From assembly GCA_036338615.1 (NCBI GenBank), contig JAYZBT010000056.1, forward strand, positions 1 through 5,472: a DNA stretch of 5,472 bases. Direction: 5' to 3'. The notes under the pieces were generated by a model that saw only the letters and a program-made list of their open reading frames with translations, had not been told where the DNA came from and ran no database searches. This stretch comes from UBA1138 sp036338615 (lineage in GTDB: Bacteria; Gemmatimonadota; Gemmatimonadetes; Longimicrobiales; Gaopeijiaceae). The position numbers were made by a program, and so were the translations under genes. Below are positions 1-5,472 of the stretch, piece after piece. Position 1 is the first letter of the stretch; every line of letters starts with the position of its first letter.

Positions 1-565
1 GAAAAAAGGCACGATCGACACGAGACTGTCGTGGCGAGCGCTCGGCAAAGACACGGTGACTCGCGTGACGTTCTCGCCGCTGAAGCCCATGTCCACGCGG
101 TAGAGCTGATCGAGGCTGCGCAGGAGCAAGCCCGAGCCGGCGAACAACAGAACCGAGAAAGCGACATCGGGTGCTGGAATGGACGGAGGGTGATCGCGCC
201 TGGAACGTCGGGCGCACGTGCTCTCGAACGGCGCAGAGCGCCACATCGATCAGGACGCGAGCGACGAGCGGCGGAACCAGCAGCGTCGGTCCCGCCCACA
301 CGGCGTCGAGACGGTCTTCGAGAGCGGCCTCAAGGTCCGAACCGAAGCGGTCTCGAAAGGGCTCGGGGTAGGCGCGCAGCAGCAAACGGAGCGCCCACGA
401 AACGACGGAGCGCATCAGGACGGACCGGCGGGCAGCAGGCCGCGGCTGCACGCGATGGGCGTCGAGCACATCGGAGGCGAATTGTCGAACGGCACGATGA
501 CGGCTGTTCATCGAGGTCGCCGACCTGGACACGGTAATCGACTCGCTCGTGGAACCGGAGGTCAT
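1..565 (-). pseudogene. ADOP-type ABC transporter permease, internally deleted and frameshifted remnant (runs off left edge)
   Basis: Two pieces of an ADOP permease (FtsX/MacB-like ABC transporter subunit) are readable on the minus strand in different frames. The first frame is open from 586 down, with ATG candidates at 565, 511 and 415. It encodes LRLLLRAYPEPFRDRFG (about 391-341), then an acidic/arginine stretch and a hydrophobic helix to about 215, which is the typical ADOP N-terminus. From about 180 to 1 the match moves to another frame: FAGSGLLLRSLDQLYRVD, then FSGENVTRVTVSLPSAR, which belong after the periplasmic part of the first MacB domain. Family knowledge says these blocks normally lie a few hundred residues apart, with the first transmembrane helix and the core domain between them. 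That material is missing here, so a deletion with a frame change near 175-190 is inferred. The first frame stays open to position 1, but its later translation (RRLGLAPAQPRSALPRG and so on) has no ADOP character. Assembly error is the alternative to a pseudogene. The start is uncertain. Confidence 0.7.
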
Positions 566-701
566 GGTACCGCGCAGACAAACGCTCTACGGAATGGATG
601 AACTCGTCGTGCGCGCGCCATGCGGCACCGTTGTCACTTTCGCCGCCCCCCTAGAGGCCGCGGAAGAAGAGTAGCAAGCCGCGATCAGCCGCTGCCCGCC
701 T

Positions 702-2699
702 CTATCGACCTCGCGGCCAGAAGTTGTTCGTGCGGTCGACGTCGGGGGCGTATCCCACGGGATCGACCTCCACGCGCGTGACTGAACCGGCGGACGAGGG
801 CACCTCGATCTCGAAACTCTTGTTGCCGTCAAGCCAGTGCTCCACCGGTATCCTCTCCTCGATCTGACCTCCCCGTGTCGTGGTGAGACGCACGGTCACC
901 GGAAAGGGGGCGAAGCCGCGGTCCTCGATCGTCACCGTTGCACCACCCGACGTGTGCGCGCGCACCGAACCGACGGCGTGATCGAGCGTCCATGTCTCGA
1001 AATAGAAGGAGGTCCAAAACCAATCGAGGTCCTGCTCGGCAAATCGTTCGAAGGTCGCGAAAAAATCCCATGGCGAGGGATGCTTGTACGCCCACTCTGA
1101 GATGAAGGCGCGGTACGCCTCTTCCCATGTCTCCTCGCCGAGCACCTCGCGAAGCGCGGCCATCAGCGTCGCAGGCTTCGCGTACGAAGCGGCGCCGCCA
1201 CCCGGACCCGGCTCATACCAATCGGCGTGCCGCATCATGCTCTGTTCCAGCCCCGCCGTGGCGACCTGGAGGTAGTTGGTGGCTTCGACTCGGTGATGAT
1301 CTACACCGGGCCAGATCTCCATCCGGCTCTGGTCTTCCAGGAAGGTGCTCGAACCCTCGTCCATCCACGCGTGCCGCTTCTCGTTGGAGCCCACAATCAT
1401 CGGGATCCACATGTGTGCGAGCTCGTGCGACGTGACGTTGAAGAGCGCCTGCACGTCGCCGTCCTCGTACGGCCCGATCAGCGTCAACATCGGGAACTCC
1501 ATTCCGCCACTAATGATGTCGGTGCCCTCGACCGACGTCATGTGCGACCACGGATAGGGAAAGCCCGTGTACACCGAGTGGTGCTCGATCGACTGCTTTC
1601 CGTACTCCCACTGTTGTACCCAAAGCGGTGCTCGCTCCGGACGCCAGAAGGCGTGGATCAACACACGGTCGTCCTCGCCGTCCTCATCCCTGTCCGGCAC
1701 GAGTGCCGATGTCGCGTCCCACTGCTGAACGTTCGACGTGGTCCAGGTGAAATCGCGCACGTCCTCGGCCGCAAAACGGTACGTGAGCCAGCCGTCGGTT
1801 CCAGAAGCCGTGACCGTGCCGGCATCGCGTTCCGCCTGCCCGGCGATCATGACCAACTCGTCGGAGGACGCCGCCTCCGCCAGCCGGTCGAGCGTAAGCG
1901 CCGACAACACTTCGTCGGGATTCTGTAGCTCCCCCGTCGCCATGACGGTCCAGCCGGCCGGCACGGAAATGGCAGCGGTATAGTTCCCGAACCCGTCGTA
2001 GAACTCCGAGGCTCCGAGGTACGGCTGGGCGTCCCAGAGATGGAGATCGTCGAAGACCGCGATTTTCGGGAACCAGTACGCGATGAAGTACATCTCCTTG
2101 TCGGAGTGCCCCATTCGTCCGGAACCATTCTGCGGAATCTCGACTTGCCATTCGAGCTCGAGCTCGAGCGTATCACCCTGTTCCAGCGGGAACCCTGGCC
2201 GGAGCTGCATGAGCGTCCCATTCACTTCGTAGCCGGGCCCGTCCTCTAGGTCACCCTCTTCCAACGCGTCGCCGTCCGCCGAGACACTCATGAGACGCAC
2301 GCCACCCGTGATCTCCTCCGAACTGCTGCGGGGCGATCCCTCGGCGTAGAGGTTTTGGTGGAGATGTAGCGACACCGTTCCCAGCGTCGCCGGCGCGTTG
2401 TTCACGTACAAAATGCGGACGGTGCCTTCCAGTTCGGACGTCTCCGGATCGAGCCGAGCCTCGAGATCGTACGACGACCACTGCTGCCAATACGAATGAC
2501 CAGGACTGCCGTCCTCGCTGCGCCAGCCACGGTCCAGCGATCGCTGATACGCCGCCGGGACCACGACCGGCGCCGGCACCGGCCTGCGTACCTCGTCACC
2601 ATTCTGAGCCGTGAGCTCTTCCGGCATAGCCCCACCCAGCAGCGCGAGCAGCGCGCAAAGCCCCAAAGCGGAACGGCAGAGATCGTGTATCCGACCCAT
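702..2699 (-). CDS. Secreted M1-family zinc metallopeptidase (aminopeptidase-like)
   Basis: This 665-residue protein is an exported gluzincin of the M1 family, expected to cleave N-terminal residues from peptides outside the cytoplasm. Residues 1 to about 31 form a signal peptide: Arg/His near the start, a hydrophobic core at 11-23, and a likely cleavage after TA-31. Cys15 lies inside the hydrophobic core, so a lipoprotein is unlikely. An N-terminal beta domain (about 70-280) is followed by the catalytic domain, with exopeptidase-type motif GGMEFP at 398-403 (GAMEN equivalent), HELAH at 425-429, the third zinc ligand Glu448 in WMDEG (correct 18-residue spacing), and a candidate catalytic Tyr506 in SYAKP. 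The C-terminal beta region ends in DPVGYAPDVDRTNNFW, usual for environmental M1 homologues. An acidic DxDxDG loop lies at 336-341. The ATG at 2699 has AAGGG (2709-2713 on the plus strand) nine bases upstream, and the gene starts 14 bases after the MBL gene ends, so it is probably co-transcribed. The GGMEFP variant leaves exact specificity open; family assignment is secure. Confidence 0.93.
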   Translation of the reverse strand: MGRIHDLCRSALGLCALLALLGGAMPEELTAQNGDEVRRPVPAPVVVPAAYQRSLDRGWRSEDGSPGHSYWQQWSSYDLEARLDPETSELEGTVRILYVNNAPATLGTVSLHLHQNLYAEGSPRSSSEEITGGVRLMSVSADGDALEEGDLEDGPGYEVNGTLMQLRPGFPLEQGDTLELELEWQVEIPQNGSGRMGHSDKEMYFIAYWFPKIAVFDDLHLWDAQPYLGASEFYDGFGNYTAAISVPAGWTVMATGELQNPDEVLSALTLDRLAEAASSDELVMIAGQAERDAGTVTASGTDGWLTYRFAAEDVRDFTWTTSNVQQWDATSALVPDRDEDGEDDRVLIHAFWRPERAPLWVQQWEYGKQSIEHHSVYTGFPYPWSHMTSVEGTDIISGGMEFPMLTLIGPYEDGDVQALFNVTSHELAHMWIPMIVGSNEKRHAWMDEGSSTFLEDQSRMEIWPGVDHHRVEATNYLQVATAGLEQSMMRHADWYEPGPGGGAASYAKPATLMAALREVLGEETWEEAYRAFISEWAYKHPSPWDFFATFERFAEQDLDWFWTSFYFETWTLDHAVGSVRAHTSGGATVTIEDRGFAPFPVTVRLTTTRGGQIEERIPVEHWLDGNKSFEIEVPSSAGSVTRVEVDPVGYAPDVDRTNNFWPRGR

Positions 2700-2713
2700 T
2701 CTTCAACACCCTT

Positions 2714-3610
2714 CTAAGGATTCTTTTTCAAGTACAAAGCGACTCCCGCCCAATCGGTGGCCCCAGAGAACATCTGGAAATACCGATTGACCCGATCCTC
2801 ACCCATGAAGGGCGCGAATTCCTCGCGCACCTCGTCCCCGAACCGCTCGGCGTCCTCTTCGTCACCCGCCGCCAACGCGGCCCGCACTCGCGCCTCCAAC
2901 GCATCGAGACGTGACTGCATCTGCACACGCCTCGTCTCGACATCCTCGTAGATTCCGAAATGCGTCGCGGCAAAGCGTTCCGGTCCAATGTCACCGATGT
3001 CTCTCAACGTTCGCCTCCACGCCTTCAGGTCCACGGAGGGCGGTGGCGTCGGGGGGTGCGAAGGTCCACCCGACAGCACGATGCCCATCGCGTCACCGGC
3101 ATACAGCGTACCGTCCCGCTCGTCCAGATACGCCACATGGTGTGCGATATGTCCGGGGGTCGAAATCGGACGCAGTTCCCGGCATGGACCGGGCTCGCCT
3201 GCACGCCACGATTGCATACGGTTTGCGGGCACTGGCTTCATGTCACCCCATAGGCGGTCGTGGGCCTCTCCGAACGTCCGGCGCGTGCTGGCGACGAGCC
3301 GCTCCGGATTCACCATGTGGGACGCTCCATCCTCGTGCACATGCACGGTCGCCCGCGGAAAAAGCTGGAGAAGATGCCCTGTGGCGCCGGCGTGATCGAG
3401 GTGAATGTGGGTCAGCGCGATGTGTCGAAGGTCATCTCGGCCTACGCCCCGAGATCGCAGTTCGTCCACCAGCCGCTCGAGGCTGGTGGTCGGTCCAGGA
3501 TCGATGATCGTCGGCTCGGTGGCGTCGACGACGTAACACGAGATCGCCCCATCGAGTCCGAGGTGCTCGAGGTCGATGCAGGTTTCTCGTTCCGAACTAC
3601 CCACGCTCAT
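2714..3610 (-). CDS. MBL-fold metallo-hydrolase
   Basis: This is a cytoplasmic metallo-beta-lactamase-fold hydrolase of unknown substrate, with no signal peptide or membrane segment. In numbering from the longer GTG start at 3640 (308 residues), the whole metal site is present: THIHLDH (His78, His80, Asp82, His83), His164 in STPGH, Asp183 in AGDAM and His227 in ATHFG. The first beta strand carries IIDPGP at 45-50. A proline-rich PPTPPPSVDL loop (196-205) follows the Asp strand, as in one environmental MBL subfamily that resembles glyoxalase II-like hydrolases in its core. After His227 there is a helical, charged C-terminal extension of about 80 residues. I chose the ATG at 3610 (298 residues, 14-base overlap with gltA) because the GTG at 3640 adds ten residues without fold content and overlaps gltA by 44 bases. 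Neither start has a strong ribosome binding site, although AGG lies nine bases before the GTG, so 3640 remains possible. Translational coupling to gltA is likely. Function beyond 'hydrolase' cannot be read from the sequence. Confidence 0.92.
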   Translation of the reverse strand: MSVGSSERETCIDLEHLGLDGAISCYVVDATEPTIIDPGPTTSLERLVDELRSRGVGRDDLRHIALTHIHLDHAGATGHLLQLFPRATVHVHEDGASHMVNPERLVASTRRTFGEAHDRLWGDMKPVPANRMQSWRAGEPGPCRELRPISTPGHIAHHVAYLDERDGTLYAGDAMGIVLSGGPSHPPTPPPSVDLKAWRRTLRDIGDIGPERFAATHFGIYEDVETRRVQMQSRLDALEARVRAALAAGDEEDAERFGDEVREEFAPFMGEDRVNRYFQMFSGATDWAGVALYLKKNP

Positions 3611-4907
3611 CGATCGGCACGAAGTCGCGCGAATCTTCACCGACGTATACCTGGCGCGGGCGCGCGATTCTCTGCTCGGGATCGTTCAACATCTCTTGCC
3701 ACTGCGCGAGCCAGCCCACCGTCCTTGGAATCGCGAACATGACCGGGAACAACTCGACCGGGAATCCCATGGCCTGGTAGATGATGCCCGAGTAGAAGTC
3801 GACGTTCGGGTAGAGGTTGCGCTCGACGAAGAAGTCCTCATTCAGCGCAATCCTCTCCAACTCCAACGCGATATCCAGCAACGGGTTACGCCCCGTCACC
3901 GCGAACACCTCATCTGCGGTGCGCTTGATGATGCTGGCGCGCGGATCATAGGCCTTGTAGACGCGATGCCCGAAACCCATGAGGCGCTCTTCCCTCCTCT
4001 TCACTCCCTCCATGAACGACGGGATGTTGTCGACGTGCCCGATGCGATTGAGCATGCGCAGCACTGCCTCGTTGGCGCCCCCGTGCAGCGGACCGTAGAG
4101 GGCCGCCATCGCTCCGGCCGTGGCCGAGTACGGATCGGCCTGCGACGAACCGATGACTCGCATCGCCGTCGCCGAGCAGTTCTGCTCATGGTCCGCGTGC
4201 AGAATGAACAGGACGTCGAGCGCGCGTTCGAGCACCGGATTCGGCTTGTAATCACGCGCGCCGATGCGGAACAACATGTTGAGGAAATTCGCCGTGTAGG
4301 AGAGCTCGTTCTCCGGGTATACGTAGGGGAGCCCGCGATGGTGCCGGTAGGCATAAGCGGCGAGCGTGGGCATCTTCGCGACGAGACGCACGATCTGCTG
4401 CCAACGACTGGCCGGATCATCGACGTCCTTCGCTTCCGGATAGAAGGTCGAGAGCGCGCTGACACCGCTGATGACCATGCCCATGGCGTGGGCGTCGTAT
4501 CGGAAGCCCTCGAACAGATCAGTGATGTTCTCGTGCACATAGGTGTGGAACGTGACTTCGTGCACGAAACCGTCGAGCTGGGCCTGGGTCGGCAACTCGC
4601 CGTGCAGCAGTAGGTAGGACACCTCGAGATGCGTGCTGCGCTCAGCCAACTGATCGATCGGGTAACCGCGGTAGCGGAGGATGCCCTTGCCCCCGTCGAT
4701 GTACGTCACGGTGCTGCGCGTCGACGCCGTATTCGTGAAGGCCGGGTCGTATGCCATCATCCCGAAGTCCGCGTCGTCGACCCTGATCTGGCGCAGGTCC
4801 ATTGCGCGGATCACGTCCCCCTCGAGGATGTCCACCTCGTAGTTCTTGCCTGTCCGGTTGTCTCGGATCGAGAGAGTGTTCCTCACGTCGTTCCCATTCT
4901 CTCCCAT
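3597..4907 (-). CDS. gltA: Citrate synthase (type II, GltA-like)
   Basis: It condenses oxaloacetate with acetyl-CoA to citrate, the entry step of the TCA cycle, in the cytoplasm. The 436-residue length suits the bacterial type II (hexameric) class, which is slightly longer than type I enzymes. The N-terminal small beta domain (about 12-70, with YDPAFTNTASTRSTVTYIDGG) is the type II hallmark. The catalytic triad is complete: His275 in GPLHGGANE, His314 in MGFGHRVYK and Asp370 in NLYPNVDFYSG. HADHEQNCSA (237-246), Arg323 in YDPRA, Arg395 in IPRTVGW and the C-terminal ARPRQVYVG (415-423) match the substrate-binding regions of the family. The ATG at 4907 is preceded by GGAGG seven bases upstream, which fixes the start. 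It is the first gene of a likely three-gene minus-strand operon. No disruption is seen. I did not judge NADH allostery, which depends on residues that need an alignment. Confidence 0.97.
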   Translation of the reverse strand: MGENGNDVRNTLSIRDNRTGKNYEVDILEGDVIRAMDLRQIRVDDADFGMMAYDPAFTNTASTRSTVTYIDGGKGILRYRGYPIDQLAERSTHLEVSYLLLHGELPTQAQLDGFVHEVTFHTYVHENITDLFEGFRYDAHAMGMVISGVSALSTFYPEAKDVDDPASRWQQIVRLVAKMPTLAAYAYRHHRGLPYVYPENELSYTANFLNMLFRIGARDYKPNPVLERALDVLFILHADHEQNCSATAMRVIGSSQADPYSATAGAMAALYGPLHGGANEAVLRMLNRIGHVDNIPSFMEGVKRREERLMGFGHRVYKAYDPRASIIKRTADEVFAVTGRNPLLDIALELERIALNEDFFVERNLYPNVDFYSGIIYQAMGFPVELFPVMFAIPRTVGWLAQWQEMLNDPEQRIARPRQVYVGEDSRDFVPIDERG

Positions 4908-4914
4908 GATCTCT

Positions 4915-4919
4915 CCTCC
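4915..4919 (-). promoter_or_regulatory. Ribosome binding site of gltA
   Basis: The minus strand reads GGAGGAGAGATC immediately before the ATG at 4907. The GGAGG core is a full Shine-Dalgarno match seven bases from the start, the strongest site in the minus-strand operon. The two downstream genes have weaker or no such sites, which fits translation coupled to gltA. Confidence 0.85.
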
Positions 4920-4945
4920 GGGCCGCGGGACGGCACGCGGAACGG

Positions 4946-4959
4946 CTAGTATCTAGTAT
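4946..4959. repeat. Tandem 7-base direct repeat CTAGTAT x2
   Basis: Two perfect adjacent copies of CTAGTAT (4946-4952 and 4953-4959) are followed by ATAG, and the block is bracketed by GGCTAG at 4944-4949 and 4963-4968. The repeat overlaps the candidate -10 elements of the gltA promoter. It could be a regulator half-site pair, a slippage product, or chance in an AT-rich patch. Confidence 0.5.
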
Positions 4960-4960
4960 A
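4955..4960 (-). promoter_or_regulatory. Candidate -10 element for the gltA operon
   Basis: The minus strand reads TATACT here, about 48 bases before the gltA start codon, within a short AT-rich patch in otherwise GC-rich DNA. An overlapping TATATA and a nearby GATACT (4948-4953) could serve instead. No good -35 hexamer is found 17 bases upstream (that position reads GGATGC), so this would be a -10-dominated or activator-dependent promoter. The assignment rests on sequence match and position only. Confidence 0.45.
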
Positions 4961-5016
4961 TAGGCTAGGTCTTTGCGGCATCCATGATGCTGGACAGCCA
5001 CGAAATATATGCATGC

Positions 5017-5040
5017 GGGTGACCCCTCCCAAGGGCACCC
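5017..5040. other. Hairpin in the divergent intergenic region
   Basis: GGGTG (5017-5021) pairs with CACCC (5036-5040), and after one bulged A, CCC (5023-5025) pairs with GGG (5033-5035). The loop is CTCCCAA. The stem is eight GC-rich pairs. There is no T-run on either side, so it is not a typical intrinsic terminator. It lies between the two candidate promoters and upstream of both predicted transcription starts, so a protein-binding inverted repeat is as plausible as an RNA structure. Confidence 0.45.
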
Positions 5041-5069
5041 CCGATGGTTGCCAAAGCTTAATGTGCGGC

Positions 5070-5096
5070 TTGGAGCCGGCCCGGTTCGCCTATACT
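5070..5096 (+). promoter_or_regulatory. Candidate promoter for the plus-strand membrane protein gene
   Basis: A TATACT -10 hexamer (5091-5096) follows a TTGGAG (5070-5075) that partly matches the -35 consensus. The 15-base spacer is shorter than the usual 17. Transcription would begin near 5103, giving a leader of about 55 bases to the GTG start. The -10 is a good match; the -35 is weak. Confidence 0.5.
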
Positions 5097-5145
5097 GTGG
5101 ACGTAGCGAGGATTCGTTCAAGATCCTTCCCTCCGGGTAGAGTAC

Positions 5146-5150
5146 GGAGG
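5146..5150 (+). promoter_or_regulatory. Ribosome binding site selecting a GTG start
   Basis: GGAGG, extended to GGAGGT, precedes two consecutive GTG codons at 5155 and 5158. Spacing is four bases to the first and seven to the second, so the second GTG is the better start. No ATG is available in this frame nearby. The site supports real translation from this point, although the frame is soon interrupted. Confidence 0.7.
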
Positions 5151-5157
5151 TACGGTG

Positions 5158-5472
5158 GTGGAGGCGACGCCCGCGCACGTGACACGCCAGTCGGCGTTCT
5201 CACGAGCGCTGCTGAGAGACCGCCTGCTGCAGGTCGGCGTGATCGTTTGGATCGTCACCCTGCTTCCCTCGCTATTCCCGATCCTCTCCCCCGAGCTCAC
5301 GAAAACATTCGCCTAGGACTACCAGGGTTTCGCACCCATGCTAGTCCTCGGCTGGGCTCTCGTTCGGGCAATCCGCTCAGCCTCGAGTACGTTCTGACAC
5401 CGGCGGCCGACTTCACACGAGACATGCTGTATGTCACGGGATACCTGACCGCCGCGCTCGCATTGGCCCGCC
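5158..5472 (+). pseudogene. Disrupted membrane protein gene, N-terminal part (runs off right edge)
   Basis: Translation from the GTG at 5158 gives 52 residues: a polar, arginine-containing start, then a transmembrane helix at about 24-43 (LQVGVIVWIVTLLPSLFP). An in-frame TAG at 5314 stops it. The same frame continues past the TAG with DYQGFAPMLVLGWALVRAIR, a second hydrophobic segment, to a TGA at 5395. A different frame (codons at 5364, 5367 and so on) then stays open to the window end with LEYVLTPAADFTRD and DMLYVTGYLTAALALAR, a third membrane-like segment. Together these look like one multi-pass membrane protein broken by a nonsense codon and a frame change near 5364-5394. The hydrophobic pattern resembles the N-terminal membrane domains of bacterial sensor kinases and GGDEF proteins, but no signalling domain lies in the window, so that identity is a guess. 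Alternatives are sequencing or assembly errors, or a genuine 52-residue membrane peptide. Confidence 0.5.

Noticed and set aside
330..581. 83-codon minus-strand open frame near the left end
   Set aside because: It overlaps the ADOP N-terminal block in a different frame, and its Arg/Ala/Pro-rich translation matches nothing I recognise.
31..601. Plus-strand open frames over the ADOP remnant
   Set aside because: Their compositions are Arg/Ala/Gly-rich with no motifs, while the minus strand gives recognisable permease sequence.
656..718. Inverted repeat GGCCGCG (656-662) and CGCGGCC (712-718) near the end of the M1 gene
   Set aside because: The seven-base arms are about 49 bases apart, one arm is inside the coding end, and there is no T-run, so a terminator is not supported.
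1227..1928. 233-codon open frame on the plus strand opposite the M1 peptidase
   Set aside because: It is antisense to the catalytic domain of a well-supported gene and has no family motif.
2152..2172. Repeated GAGCTC units within the M1 gene
   Set aside because: They simply encode an alternating Leu-Glu strand (LELELE) in the N-terminal beta domain.
2710..2719. CCTT-CT-AAGG mini-palindrome followed by a T-rich run on the plus strand, between the MBL and M1 genes
   Set aside because: A four-pair stem is too short for a terminator, and the T-run is on the strand opposite to transcription of the operon.
3576..4613. 345-codon open frame on the plus strand opposite gltA
   Set aside because: It lies entirely antisense to a clear citrate synthase and its Arg/His/Val-rich translation has no recognisable fold; long antisense open frames are common in GC-rich coding DNA.
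4642..5178. 178-codon minus-strand open frame spanning the gltA 5' end and the intergenic region
   Set aside because: It overlaps gltA in another frame, and the shared part is a frame shadow of the citrate synthase N-terminus; the rest covers the promoter region.

Overview
The window is GC-rich bacterial DNA. Its gene content points to an environmental Gemmatimonadota- or Acidobacteriota-like organism: a remnant of an Acidobacteria-type duplicated orphan permease (ADOP), a secreted M1 peptidase whose C-terminus ends in the 'DPxxxxxDxxRxNNxW' style common in those phyla, and a type II citrate synthase. This placement is an inference from family content; no rRNA or other phylogenetic marker is present.

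Layout, left to right. (i) Positions 1 to about 586, minus strand: a damaged ADOP permease gene running off the left edge. Its N-terminal segment is joined, out of frame, to a segment from the middle of the first MacB-like domain. (ii) Positions 702-4907, minus strand: three intact, tightly packed genes, transcribed right to left as gltA (citrate synthase), then an MBL-fold hydrolase that overlaps the gltA end, then a secreted M1 metallopeptidase 14 bases further on. The spacing suggests one transcript from a promoter upstream of gltA. (iii) Positions 4908-5157: an intergenic region of about 250 bases between divergent genes. It holds candidate promoters for both directions (each with a TATACT -10), a tandem 7-base repeat and a stable hairpin. 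(iv) Positions 5158 to the right edge, plus strand: the start of a membrane protein gene with a good ribosome binding site. It is interrupted by an in-frame TAG and then a frame change, so it looks like a pseudogene or carries sequence errors.

The three intact genes do not form an obvious pathway. Citrate synthase is a central TCA-cycle enzyme, the MBL protein is an uncharacterised cytoplasmic metal-dependent hydrolase, and the M1 protein is an exported aminopeptidase-like enzyme. I found no tRNA, rRNA, CRISPR array, insertion sequence or evident new system. The most notable features are the two broken genes flanking an intact operon and the unusual pairing within that operon.
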